This document shows, piece by piece, positions 1-7,325 of a stretch of DNA of 64,000 bases (its first letter is position 1; each line of letters opens with the position of its first letter). Position numbers and translations under genes: made by a program. The DNA is from JAVBTT01 sp031556035 (GTDB lineage Bacteria; Bacillota; Clostridia; Oscillospirales; UBA929): the NCBI GenBank assembly GCA_031556035.1, contig JAVBTT010000002.1, positions 1-64,000 on the forward strand, given 5' to 3'. The notes beneath the pieces are model-generated. The model did no database searches, was not told the DNA's origin, and saw only the letters and a list, made by a program, of their open reading frames with translations.

Positions 1-204
1 AGAAGCGGGCAGACGGTTCATGACTTCTACCGCCCGCTGTTTGGCGTTCCCGCGCCGGGAGCGACGCTCCCGGTTGCCGCGTTTCTGCTGCTCGGCATTT
101 ACGGCAAGGTGATTTGGCTGATCGTTTCGTCAGTGATACTCGGCATCGGCCACATCGGGATTCATCTGCAGCACATCAGGACGCTTAAAGAAAGGTGTTT
201 ATGA
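1..204 (+). CDS. C-terminal part of an unidentified membrane protein (cut by window start)
   Basis: An open frame runs from base 1 to a TGA at 202-204 and gives 67 residues. A hydrophobic stretch of about 30 residues (PVAAFLLLGIYGKVIWLIVS and onward) looks membrane-spanning, followed by a short basic tail ending HIRTLKERCL. GC-rich codon use matches the chromosome. The N-terminus lies outside the window and I do not recognise the family. The stop lies 21 bases before the next start, so it may be co-transcribed with the acetyltransferase that follows. Confidence 0.5.
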   Translation, partial: RSGQTVHDFYRPLFGVPAPGATLPVAAFLLLGIYGKVIWLIVSSVILGIGHIGIHLQHIRTLKERCL

Positions 205-225
205 CAAAACGATAGGATGAGTTAT

Positions 226-867
226 ATGACAAACTACGGGCCTGACCCCAACGCCATCTATCCAAATGATACGCTCAGGCGCGTCTGTTTTATCAAGAAT
301 ACCATCACGCGCCGGGGTATCCAAGTCGGCGACTACACCTACTTCGACGACCCGGACGGAGCCGAGCGGTTTGAGGATCACGTGACGCACCACTATGAGT
401 TTTTGGGCGATAAGCTCATCATCGGCAAATTCTGCGCCATCGCGAAGGGCATTGAATTTGTGATGAACGGCGCGAACCACCGTATGAGCTCTGTGACCAC
501 CTATCCGTTCAACATCATGGGGCACGGATGGGAAAAGGCGACGCCCGCGCTGTCCGATCTGCCCTTCAAGGGCGACACCGTTGTTGGAAACGATGTCTGG
601 ATCGGGCAGAACGTCACCGTCATGCCCGGAGTGCATATCGGGGATGGAGCGATCATCGCGGCGAACACCGTCGTGACGAAGGATGTGCCCGCCTACCATA
701 TCGCGGGCGGCAATCCGTCGCGCGTTATTCGCAAGCGGTTTGAGGACAACCTGATAAACTTTCTGCTCGAGCTCAGGTGGTGGGACTGGCCGGCGGAGAA
801 AATTTTTCTAAATCTTGATGTCCTGTGCAGCGGTGATTTGACGAAAATCAGGGAAATACCGCTGTAA
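226..867 (+). CDS. Xenobiotic acetyltransferase, Vat/CatB family (left-handed beta-helix)
   Basis: 213-residue hexapeptide-repeat acetyltransferase of the xenobiotic group, which transfers acetyl from acetyl-CoA to streptogramin A (Vat) or chloramphenicol (CatB). Family landmarks seen: LIIGKFCAIAKGIEFVMNGA followed by the catalytic-type His in NHRM (about residue 85), the TYPFNIMGHGWEK loop, GDTVVGNDVWIGQNVTVMPG coil repeats, and AGGNPSRVIRKRF. By memory it resembles Vat more than CatB. An upstream in-frame ATG at 217 exists, but AGGATGAG at 214-221 is placed to serve the ATG at 226. Whether it confers resistance cannot be told from sequence; many environmental XATs have unknown substrates. 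Confidence 0.85.
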   Translation: MTNYGPDPNAIYPNDTLRRVCFIKNTITRRGIQVGDYTYFDDPDGAERFEDHVTHHYEFLGDKLIIGKFCAIAKGIEFVMNGANHRMSSVTTYPFNIMGHGWEKATPALSDLPFKGDTVVGNDVWIGQNVTVMPGVHIGDGAIIAANTVVTKDVPAYHIAGGNPSRVIRKRFEDNLINFLLELRWWDWPAEKIFLNLDVLCSGDLTKIREIPL

Positions 868-1137
868 AATTAATTACACAAAAACCGAAAGAACGGTCAT
901 CCCTCTTTCCGGTGTAATATACGCGTAAGGAGGGTTGTGTTTTGGGAATATTCCGTCTGAATCGGTAGCGAGCCTGTACCTCTGGGCAATTGCCGGCGGC
1001 GCGGTTGAGGGCGTGAGCGACCCTGCCGCAAAGGCGGTGAAGACGAAATGAGGGGGCAAAACACATGCTGGAACGCGGCAGTCACCTGCTTCTGGCTGAC
1101 AGACGCTGCCTGTTGACCTGAAAGGAACAAGAAAAAT
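868..1137. other. Intergenic stretch with two possible tiny ORFs
   Basis: No confident gene. TAAGGAGGG at about 926-934 is a strong ribosome-binding sequence, followed by an open frame of about 35 codons ending at the TGA near 1050 (contains SLYLWAIAGGAVEGVSDPAA). A second frame, ATG at 1063 to TGA at about 1119 (MLERGSHLLLADRRCLLT), follows GAGGGGGC. Both lie just upstream of, and co-oriented with, the gene at 1138. They could be real small genes of a mobile element or decayed pieces of one. Confidence 0.3.
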
Positions 1138-1419
1138 ATGTGGGCAATACAGCTAGATGATGGCAACCGCAAAATGCTGTTTCTTCGCAACATGCTCCTT
1201 GACGGGGATATTCTGGTTTTCGACAAGGAGGAGACCGCACTGCGCTTTATGCAGCTATTAAGCGCAGATATTTCCAAAGCGCTGGGTATCAAGTTGCGAA
1301 CTGTACGCTTTGAGAACAAAATAAAAAATGAAAAGCCTGCGAAGGTATCAAACGCTAGTTTCACTGCTTTAGCCGAAATCTTGCGTACATATCTAAGGCA
1401 ACACTGTACAATAGAATGA
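1138..1419 (+). CDS. Hypothetical protein, 93 residues
   Basis: A 93-residue protein, MWAIQLDDGNRKMLFLRNML at the start, mixed charge, no membrane segment or signal. An AAAGGA at 1121-1126 is well placed before the ATG. It is more AT-rich at its 3' end than the surrounding chromosome and sits in an accessory region next to transposon remnants, so it is probably mobile-element cargo or an accessory gene. I do not recognise the family and assign no function. Confidence 0.5.
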   Translation: MWAIQLDDGNRKMLFLRNMLLDGDILVFDKEETALRFMQLLSADISKALGIKLRTVRFENKIKNEKPAKVSNASFTALAEILRTYLRQHCTIE

Positions 1420-1922
1420 CACACTGTATAATCCGCTTTCGCCAACGACATTGCTTCCGTCTGATAAGCCCCCTAAGTCAAGCTTAGCCCGTTCATCATT
1501 GCCCCAAGATTTAGCGAAAATCGTCATATGGAACTCAAAGCTGATTAAAATGTTTTGCTTAAGCGACATTATTCCGAATTGTCTCTTATTGAAACGTAAA
1601 TTGTAGGGAGCATTGCGGCACTTTTATTTTACTTTGTCAATCGAAAGTAAAATAGCAGGTTCGATACAATTTCCGTCCCTTCTGTCCGTAAGCACACACT
1701 CACGCGCTCTTGTATAACCGCGCGAGCTCGGCTTTGCTCATGCTCACCACGCGCACAGTCGGGTCATCTGGAGTGGCTAAATGACGGTGTGGTTCATCTC
1801 CACCAGCGTACCCGCATAGGCAGCTAGTGATTGGGTCATCCGAATAGCCGGAGCATGATAGGTTTGTTGGCTGTCATGCTCCGGCGTTTCCATGCCTGTC
1901 TTTCCTTCCACATCTATAGGTA
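1420..1922. other. Degenerate accessory DNA with a hairpin and a broken minus-strand reading frame
   Basis: No intact gene. On the minus strand about 1700-1865 two adjacent frames look like one broken coding sequence: PAIRMTQSLAAYAGTLVEMN then a stop, continued in another frame as PDDPTVRVVSMSKAELARLY to a stop. A 12-bp perfect stem (GCCGGAGCATGA at 1847-1858, TCATGCTCCGGC at 1874-1885) overlaps its start. The rest (about 1420-1690) is AT-rich with nothing recognisable. Confidence 0.3.
1847..1885. terminator. Perfect 12-bp hairpin without U-tract
   Basis: Arms 1847-1858 and 1874-1885 are exact complements with a 15-base loop. No T-run follows on either strand, so this is a structured spacer rather than a proven intrinsic terminator. 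Confidence 0.4.
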
Positions 1923-2132
1923 AAGGACCCCGAAGGATTTACCACCACTTATGTCTATGACTCGCTTGGAAAGCTTACCAAGGAGTATAACGTGCTTAAC
2001 CAGCTTGCGGAGAAGACGGGCGGCGGACAGCGGTAATACAGCAATTACGACCTGGCGGGCAACCTGCGGCAGACGTACATGGACAAGGGCCGCTGGACGC
2101 GCAACCCCCTGATGGAGCAGTACGACTACGGC
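1923..2132 (+). pseudogene. RHS/YD-repeat protein fragment
   Basis: The plus strand reads KDPEGFTTTYVYDSLGKLTK..., then an in-frame TAA, then YSNYDLAGNLRQTYMDKGRW. The two 'YD..G.L' units about 25-30 residues apart are the signature of RHS/YD repeats, which form the shell of large polymorphic toxins and wall-associated proteins. There is no start, the frame carries a stop, and it ends where the transposon module begins. It is a short internal relic of a much larger gene, probably broken by insertion of the neighbouring module. Confidence 0.6.
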
Positions 2133-2436
2133 GCGACAACCCTGATGGCGGTCAGATAAATGCCGCCGCGCGGGTTTTCGCTGAAGGTCAGGCGGACTTT
2201 CGCGCCGGTTTTGATGTCGCACACGCCGAGATAATTGTGCCAGTACTGGGTGACGGCGATGATTTTGCGTCCGTCCTCCAGCGTGTAAAAGCTGCGAAGG
2301 CGGCCCTTTTTCGCATAGGCTTTGAGGTCGAGCGTCGCGGTAAATTCACCCGACCTCGGTAGTGTTGAAGCTGATAGTCGCTGGTGATGATTTCAAGCTC
2401 GCGCATTTGGTTGACTGTGTAAATATTGTCCTGCAT
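2126..2436 (-). pseudogene. Broken transposon-module accessory gene (copy 1)
   Basis: Minus-strand gene starting at the ATG ending at 2436 behind a near-perfect AAAGGAGGTGA. It reads MQDNIYTVNQMRELEIITSD, then needs two single-base indels near 2355-2380 to continue as EFTATLDLKAYAKKGRLRSF...YLTAIRVVAP to the stop at 2126-2128. A second copy of its 5' end lies at 3646-3737. I do not know the family name. It diverges from the promoter of the cargo gene at 2567 and is part of the repeated module described in the findings. Confidence 0.55.
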
Positions 2437-2536
2437 ACGGTTCACCTCCTTTCGGCGCAAAATAGAAAGCCGCCGGACTTCGGCGGTTTCGGGCTTGGAC
2501 GTTGAGTTTTGGACGGGGTTAAGGTATACTGTGGAC
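2350..2536. repeat. Module left flank, copy L1
   Basis: About 185 bp that align, with scattered substitutions and one short gap, to 3652-3833. The unit holds the 5' end of the minus-strand accessory gene, its ribosome-binding site, a small CCGCCG/CGGCGG hairpin (degraded in copy 2) and an outward sigma-A promoter driving the plus-strand cargo gene. Confidence 0.8.
2502..2530 (+). promoter_or_regulatory. Sigma-A promoter of the GNAT cargo gene
   Basis: TTGAGT at 2502-2507, a 17-base spacer and TATACT at 2525-2530. The same arrangement is conserved in the second module copy at 3799-3827, which supports function. Confidence 0.7.
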
Positions 2537-2566
2537 AAATGGAATTTATATTTTGGACGGTGAACT

Positions 2567-3052
2567 ATGATTGTAGTTAAAGAAGTATTTGATAAAGATG
2601 AGAAAACTAATGTGAGTCTTAAGATAATGCATAGTATTCCTAAATGGTTTAGCCCGCCAGAAGATATTGATAGGAAATCTATCATCCATAGAGACTATCC
2701 TTTCTTTGTAGCCTATGATGGCAATGTTCCTATTGGTTTTTTAGCTCTAAAAATTCATATCGAATTTACTGCCGATATATGCAATATGGGCATTATAGAA
2801 GATTATCATAGGCAAGGCATCGGGACTTCACTTGTTGAAAAAGCAGAAGAATACTGTATAAACAATGGCTTAAAATATCTGACAGTAAAGACTTTAGATA
2901 GCTCTGCTGTTTATGAACCATATGAACAGACAAGAAATTTTTACAGAAAAGTTGGATTTATCCCTTTGGAAGTTTTTACGACATTCTGGGACGAGGAAAA
3001 TCCTTGTTTGTTTTTAGCGAAGCATTTAGACTGCTTTAAATGCACCAAATAA
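2567..3052 (+). CDS. GNAT-family N-acetyltransferase (module cargo 1)
   Basis: 161-residue GNAT fold protein transferring acetyl from acetyl-CoA to an unknown amine. The acetyl-CoA P-loop signature is YHRQGIGTSLVEKAEEYC (about residues 85-102), followed by the usual YEPYEQTRNFYRKVGFIPLE motif near the C-terminus. It is distinctly AT-rich compared with the chromosome, has its own promoter inside the left flank repeat, and is closed on the right by a hairpin and a TnpV 3' end. It is therefore probably horizontally acquired cargo. The substrate cannot be predicted. Confidence 0.8.
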   Translation: MIVVKEVFDKDEKTNVSLKIMHSIPKWFSPPEDIDRKSIIHRDYPFFVAYDGNVPIGFLALKIHIEFTADICNMGIIEDYHRQGIGTSLVEKAEEYCINNGLKYLTVKTLDSSAVYEPYEQTRNFYRKVGFIPLEVFTTFWDEENPCLFLAKHLDCFKCTK

Positions 3053-3068
3053 GCATACGTGACAAATT

Positions 3069-3144
3069 CAGCCCGGCTCAAACGAGCCGGGCTAACTCTT
3101 ACCTGTACACAAGATCGTGCAGGACGATTTCCTCGGCGCAGGCG
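3069..3144. repeat. tnpV: Module right flank, copy R1 (hairpin plus TnpV 3' end)
   Basis: 76 bp nearly identical to 4439-4514. It contains the hairpin AGCCCGGCTC/GAGCCGGGCT (3070-3093) and, on the minus strand, the last codons of TnpV (ACAEEIVLHDLVYR then stop). Only about 16 codons of tnpV remain here. Confidence 0.75.
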
Positions 3145-3145
3145 A

Positions 3146-3173
3146 TTGTGTTTTGAGGGATTTGCGATATAAT
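3146..3173 (+). promoter_or_regulatory. Probable sigma-A promoter of the VOC gene
   Basis: TTGTGT at 3146-3151, a 16-base spacer and a consensus TATAAT at 3168-3173, about 35 bases before the start codon. Confidence 0.5.
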
Positions 3174-3208
3174 TGAAACGTATAGTTTTTATGGAGGAGG
3201 ATCATTTC

Positions 3209-3631
3209 ATGATTACGCCTTATCTTGTATTTAACGGTGACTGCCAAGAAGCGTTGGATTTCTACCGCTCGGTTTTTCCTTGTGGTGAGCCGAAAGTTAT
3301 GAATTATGGAGATTATATGCCGGAGGGATCAAATACTCCGCCTGAATTACTGCGAACATGGGTAATGCACGGTGAAATGGAGGTCTGCGGTACAAGCATT
3401 TGGTTTGCCGATGAAGCGATGCCGTTTACCAAGGGTGAAAGCATTAGACTGTCTGCTTCTATTCCCACCGGTAAAGAAGCTGCTGCCATTTTTGATAAGC
3501 TTTGTGAAGGCGGTAAAGTAACGCTCCCGCCGACGGAAACTTTTTATAGTGTGTTCCATGCCGCTGTAACGGATAAATTTGGTGTGAACTGGAATGTTGT
3601 TGCGCTTGAACAGCCGGCGAACAAGGAATAA
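3209..3631 (+). CDS. VOC/glyoxalase-superfamily protein, PhnB-like
   Basis: 140-residue VOC-fold protein of the PhnB/'3-demethylubiquinone methyltransferase-like' type. It starts MITPYLVFNGDCQEALDFYR, the typical first beta-alpha unit, and ends with FHAAVTDKFGVNWNVVALEQ. An ATG at 3173 is also in frame, but GGAGGAGG at 3193-3200 sits exactly before 3209. These proteins are often resistance-like or metalloenzyme relatives of unknown substrate. It lies between the two transposon modules, and the second module begins 15-20 bases after its stop, so insertion happened just behind it. Confidence 0.8.
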   Translation: MITPYLVFNGDCQEALDFYRSVFPCGEPKVMNYGDYMPEGSNTPPELLRTWVMHGEMEVCGTSIWFADEAMPFTKGESIRLSASIPTGKEAAAIFDKLCEGGKVTLPPTETFYSVFHAAVTDKFGVNWNVVALEQPANKE

Positions 3632-3645
3632 GGAACATAAATCTG

Positions 3646-3737
3646 ATTTCGCCGACCTCGGTGGTGATGAAGCTGTAGTCGCTCGTGATGATTTCAAACT
3701 CGCGTATTTGGTTGACCGTGTAAATCTTGTCCTGCAT
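3646..3737 (-). pseudogene. Truncated transposon-module accessory gene (copy 2)
   Basis: Minus strand, ATG ending at 3737. Reads MQDKIYTVNQIREFEIITSD then YSFITTEVGE, matching copy 1, and then runs off into the 3' end of the VOC gene. Only the first 30 codons remain. Confidence 0.65.
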
Positions 3738-3833
3738 ACGGTTCATCTCCTTTTGGCGCAAAAAACCGCCGGAAATCCGAAGGTTTTGGGATTGGATGTT
3801 GAGTTTTGGACGGGTTTGAGGTATGATGTGGAC
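3652..3833. repeat. Module left flank, copy L2
   Basis: Aligns with 2350-2536. It carries the accessory-gene 5' end and the outward promoter. The internal hairpin of copy 1 is degraded here, showing that this copy has drifted or came in separately. Confidence 0.8.
3799..3827 (+). promoter_or_regulatory. Sigma-A promoter of the FMN-reductase cargo gene
   Basis: TTGAGT at 3799-3804, a 17-base spacer and TATGAT at 3822-3827, in the same position as the promoter in module copy 1. Confidence 0.7.
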
Positions 3834-3863
3834 GAAAGTGCTGATAGGCTGTGAGGATGATAC

Positions 3864-4412
3864 ATGAAGACTTTAATCATCAATGGATCTCCCAGAAAAA
3901 ATGGAGATACTAATTTTTTGCTTGAAGAATTAAAGAACAACCTAACGGGTGAAGTAGTCGAGATACGAGCTTATGAATGCAAAATCAGTCCTTGTATAGA
4001 TTGCAGAGCATGTAAAGAGAAAAAAGGCTGTGTTATTGACGATGATATGAAGTTGATTTATGACGGGGATTTTGAGAATGTTGTCATTGCTTCTCCATTA
4101 TACATGTCAAATCTAACTGCCCCTCTTATGGGTATTGCAAGCAGGTTCCAAGCTTTCTATTGTGCAAAACGATTTTTAAAAGATGAATTTACCTTTAAGG
4201 AAAAGAAAGCTGCCATGATACTTGTTGGTGGTGGTGACGGCGGACCAGAAAGAGCTATCGATTTAGTTTCATGGATGTTCAAGAAGATGAATGCACAGGG
4301 ATTCGAGAACAACATGGTTTTTTCCTTAAAAACAGATTACATACCTTCGAGCAAAGATACCGAAGCCATTAAAAGGGTACACGATATAGCATCATTTTTT
4401 ATTAGCGAATGA
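3864..4412 (+). CDS. NAD(P)H-dependent FMN reductase / flavodoxin-fold protein (module cargo 2)
   Basis: 182 residues. The N-terminal INGSPRKNGDTNFLLEEL (residues 6-23) is the flavin-phosphate-binding loop of the NADPH-dependent FMN reductase family. A Cys-rich segment CKISPCIDCRACKEKKGC (about 41-58) is typical of the iron-sulfur flavoprotein-like branch, which reduces flavin or quinone-like acceptors in anaerobes. SPLYMSNLTAPLMG is the second flavin-contact loop. It is AT-rich like cargo 1, has its own conserved promoter and is followed by the hairpin/TnpV flank. The acceptor is unknown. Confidence 0.8.
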   Translation: MKTLIINGSPRKNGDTNFLLEELKNNLTGEVVEIRAYECKISPCIDCRACKEKKGCVIDDDMKLIYDGDFENVVIASPLYMSNLTAPLMGIASRFQAFYCAKRFLKDEFTFKEKKAAMILVGGGDGGPERAIDLVSWMFKKMNAQGFENNMVFSLKTDYIPSSKDTEAIKRVHDIASFFISE

Positions 4413-4438
4413 AATATATATCGCCTCCACACCGCGAT

Positions 4439-4514
4439 CAGCCCGGCTCAAACGAGCCGGGCTGACTCTTACCTGTACACAACCTCATGCATGACGATTT
4501 CCTCGGCGCAGGCG
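4439..4514. repeat. tnpV: Module right flank, copy R2 (hairpin plus TnpV 3' end)
   Basis: 76-bp repeat partner of 3069-3144, with about seven differences. The hairpin AGCCCGGCTC/GAGCCGGGCT lies at 4440-4463. Confidence 0.75.
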
Positions 4515-4640
4515 CGGATGTTGTTCATCAGACCCACCCATTTCATCTGGTCGGTGGCCTTCAGCACCTCGGTCACGCCCTGCTGCTTTGCCATTTGCCT
4601 GACGATCTCGCCAACCGTTTCGAGCTGTTCAGCCCCGACG
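4469..4640 (-). pseudogene. tnpV: TnpV transposon protein, C-terminal fragment
   Basis: Minus-strand frame reads EQLETVGEIVRQMAKQQGVT, then KWVGLMNNIRACAEEIVMHE, to a stop at 4469-4471. The MNNIR..A.EIV..E..Y ending is the hallmark of TnpV, a small accessory protein of Tn4451/Tn5397-like and related Clostridial mobile elements. The N-terminal half is missing: upstream of about 4640 the sequence becomes an unrelated plus-strand frame ending KIKDKAIKMVKKTLKDRGWL at 4711, which may itself be the tail of another lost gene. Confidence 0.65.
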
Positions 4641-4737
4641 CCATCGGCAAAATCAAGGACAAAGCGATTAAAATGGTCAAAAAGACGCTGAAAGATAGAG
4701 GTTGGCTGTGATTTTTACGCCGATTTCCCCTCTTTGG

Positions 4738-4765
4738 TTGACAAAGGCAAAATATCGGCTATAAT
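4738..4765 (+). promoter_or_regulatory. Sigma-A promoter of the AAA ATPase gene
   Basis: Consensus TTGACA (4738-4743), a 16-base spacer and consensus TATAAT (4760-4765), about 40 bases before the start codon. Confidence 0.75.
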
Positions 4766-4804
4766 ATATACGGTGATTATTTTAGCCGAAGTGAGGTTGG
4801 CTCG

Positions 4805-6034
4805 ATGAAATATATACCCCGCGCGATGGAGGAGACCTTCAAACGCCTGTCGGCGCAGTTTCCAGCCATTTTGATCACCGGCCCGAGGCAGGTCGGCAAA
4901 ACCACGATGCTCCAAAAGCTCATGGAAGAGGAAAACAACCGACGCGAATATATCACGCTCGACGACCTGACCGAGCGCGAAATGGCTAAGAACGACCCAA
5001 AAATGTTCTTTCAGCTTCACAAGCCGCCGGTTTTTATCGACGAGGTGCAGTACGCGCCCGAGCTGTTTCCGTATATTAAAATGCATATAGATAAAACCCA
5101 CAATCCCGGAGACTTTTGGCTCACGGGCTCGCAGGTCTTTAAGCTGATGAAGGGTGTACAGGAATCGCTCGCCGGGCGTGTCTGCCTGCTGAGTATGTCG
5201 TCGCTGTCGCAGGCGGAGATTTGCGGCGTGCCGACAGTGCCGTTTGAACTGAATATAGACAAGCTCTCCGCCCGTGCGAAGGAAGTTAAGTCCATCGACA
5301 CGCCGGAGCTGTATCAACGCATTTTCAACGGCGGTATGCCTGCGCTGGCAAGCGGCGCCTTCACCGACCGCCGCGCGGTGTACTCAAGTTATATCAGCAC
5401 CTACATCGACCGCGACGTGAAGGAGCTTTCGGGTACAATTGATTCGCTCAAGTTTATGAACTTCGTCACGGCTGCCGCCGCGCTTGCGGGGCAAATGGTG
5501 AATTATAAGACGATTACCGACACGGCGGAGATCGACCAGATAAAGGCCAAAGAATGGCTCGGGATTCTTGAAACGCTGGGTATAATCTTCTATCTGCACC
5601 CGTACTCGAACAACACCCTGAAGCGCACGATCTCCAAGCCGAAACTGTACTTCTACGACACTGGACTTTTGACCTACCTGACCCGCTGGAGCGACAGCGA
5701 AACATTGATAAACGGCGCGATGAGCGGCGCGGTGCTGGAAAACTTCGCGGTATCGGAGATCATCAAAAGCTATCACAACTGCGGGATGGAGCCGTTTATT
5801 TACTATTATCGCGACAAAGACACGAAAGAGATTGACATTATTTTGGAGGGCGACGGCAGGCTGTATCCGATTGAAATCAAGAAAACAGCCACACCCGCCT
5901 CGCAGCTCACGCGCGTATTCGGCGTGATAGATAAGTCACCGCTGGTGCGCGGAACCGGCGCGGTGCTGTGCACGAGTGACAGGCTGTCGGCGTTTAACAG
6001 CGAGAATCTTATTGTGCCGGTTTGGCTGGTGTAG
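4805..6034 (+). CDS. AAA-family ATP-binding protein with DUF4143 domain
   Basis: 409 residues. Walker A is ITGPRQVGKTTMLQKL (about residues 23-38) and Walker B is PPVFIDEVQYAPELFPYIKM (about 77-96). The 'LTGSQVFKLM' sensor strand follows, then the C-terminal DUF4143 region with LKRTISKPKLYFYDTGLLTY and a PD-(D/E)xK-like core EIDIILEGDGRLYPIEIKKT. The family is very common in anaerobes, and its cellular job is not established. It has its own strong promoter and no partner gene. The end of the gene is complete (VPVWLV). Confidence 0.85.
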   Translation: MKYIPRAMEETFKRLSAQFPAILITGPRQVGKTTMLQKLMEEENNRREYITLDDLTEREMAKNDPKMFFQLHKPPVFIDEVQYAPELFPYIKMHIDKTHNPGDFWLTGSQVFKLMKGVQESLAGRVCLLSMSSLSQAEICGVPTVPFELNIDKLSARAKEVKSIDTPELYQRIFNGGMPALASGAFTDRRAVYSSYISTYIDRDVKELSGTIDSLKFMNFVTAAAALAGQMVNYKTITDTAEIDQIKAKEWLGILETLGIIFYLHPYSNNTLKRTISKPKLYFYDTGLLTYLTRWSDSETLINGAMSGAVLENFAVSEIIKSYHNCGMEPFIYYYRDKDTKEIDIILEGDGRLYPIEIKKTATPASQLTRVFGVIDKSPLVRGTGAVLCTSDRLSAFNSENLIVPVWLV

Positions 6035-6338
6035 AAATACGGTTAAAATAATAAAGTTACTTTCGCCGCAATCGTTTTTATATTTCGCAGATAAAAAATG
6101 AGCCATCACCGTTGATGAGCGAGACCCTCCGCCCTTCTGACGCCTCGACCACGCGCAGATGTTATTTCTCTATCAGTTCGTGCCTTATATTCCGCGCTAC
6201 ATTCTTACCTGCATACCTTGTGAAAGCCACAAGCTTGCGGTTCACTCCCAGCTTATTACTTTTGCTCTGTTCCGTACCATATCGAAAAAACTGATTATGG
6301 ATTTCCCCATTTTATTTGCGCCGAGACCTGCGAAGCTG
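6035..6338. other. Intergenic stretch with a basic ORF remnant
   Basis: No confident gene. On the minus strand about 6159-6320 an open frame of about 50 codons without a good start ends in LVAFTRYAGKNVARNIRHEL then IEK stop. It is Arg/Lys-rich and looks like the tail of a lost protein; I do not recognise it. The rest shows nothing. Confidence 0.25.
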
Positions 6339-6767
6339 TTACAACCCCCTCACCATTTCCACCGCCCTCACAACCCACCGCGTCGCACCGTCAAGCCGGT
6401 AGCCGGAAAAGCCCGCCTCAAGCAGGATTTCCATTACCTCGACTTCGGAAATGTCGAGGTTGACGAGCAATTTTACGTCCATCTCCGCAGCGATTTCCTG
6501 CACATAATCCCAGTAGGTGCCGCTGTAGCCGAAAGTCGTCGCGTAGGCGGCGGGGTTTTCCACGGCTCGGGCGACCATTTCTTCGGTATCCTCATAAAAT
6601 AGGCTTCTGCCGTTGTCGTAGAGTGGATAGAACGACTCTCCGCTCTCGCCGATTTTCACCGCGATATTAGAGAGATGCCGGTCGTCCTGCCGCGTTATGA
6701 AGTCAAGCAGGATCATTTTAGCAATGTCCTCTTTATACTGCAGACGGATGCCGGTCAGTTTTTTTAT
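6339..6767 (-). pseudogene. HipA-like kinase, C-terminal fragment
   Basis: Minus-strand frame of about 142 codons preceded by a TAA, so it has no real start. LLDFITRQDDRHLSNIAVKI matches the catalytic loop of HipA/CtkA-like kinases (Asp...Asn), and LYDNGRSLF the metal-binding segment. HipA kinases phosphorylate targets such as glutamyl-tRNA synthetase and are normally about 300-430 residues. Here the ATP-binding N-lobe and any HipB antitoxin are missing. I read it as a relic, not an active toxin. Confidence 0.6.
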
Positions 6768-6840
6768 TTATCCTCCGAGCGCGTACCGTCTGTAAAGCCT
6801 GCGGATAAGCGAAATCAACTCTCGTTGAAAGCGTGGTAAG

Positions 6841-7311
6841 ATGATGGAATATACCATAAAAAAGGCCGAGCCGAATGATTTAACAGAATTAACCTCACTC
6901 TCAAGAAAGACAATAAACGAATTCTTTCGCCCTTTTATGGGTGATGAAGCTGTTGATATGTTTATTGACAGCGGTATGGCTGACAAAGAGATTACCGATA
7001 ATCTGAACGAAACATCCATCTTGTTAAACGGCGGGCAAATCATCGGTTTTTGCATCTGGAAAGAAAATCTGCTACATCTGATGATGATCGACAGTGATTT
7101 TCATGGCACCGGAGCGGCGCAGTATTTTCTTGATTTCATGTGCGCAGAGAAGTTCAGACTCTATTCCGAGCTTCACCTTGAATGCTTTGAAAACAACAAA
7201 AGAGCCCTCTCCTTTTACGAAAAATGCGGGTGGAGCGAGTATCATACCGAGACAGACAGTGATACCGGCTGGAAGCGAATCTTTTACAAAAAAAGCAGAA
7301 GTAATAACTAA
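6841..7311 (+). CDS. GNAT-family N-acetyltransferase
   Basis: 156 residues. It starts MMEYTIKKAEPNDLTELTSL, the standard first GNAT strand-helix. The acetyl-CoA loop is atypical (DFHGTGAAQYFLDF, about 86-99), and the C-terminal ECFENNKRALSFYEKCGWSE is the conserved NxxAxxFYxKxGF region. The second ATG at 6844 is equally possible. It is the first gene of a tight operon (gaps of 14, 10 and 6 bases) with an SRPBCC protein, a zinc-ribbon protein and a DUF3052-like protein. The substrate is unknown. Confidence 0.8.
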   Translation: MMEYTIKKAEPNDLTELTSLSRKTINEFFRPFMGDEAVDMFIDSGMADKEITDNLNETSILLNGGQIIGFCIWKENLLHLMMIDSDFHGTGAAQYFLDFMCAEKFRLYSELHLECFENNKRALSFYEKCGWSEYHTETDSDTGWKRIFYKKSRSNN

Positions 7312-7325
7312 ACGAGGGGATTTGT

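Noticed and set aside
4805..6034. AAA/DUF4143 gene as part of a defence system
   Set aside because: It stands alone with its own promoter and no partner effector; the family is widespread without a proven defence role.
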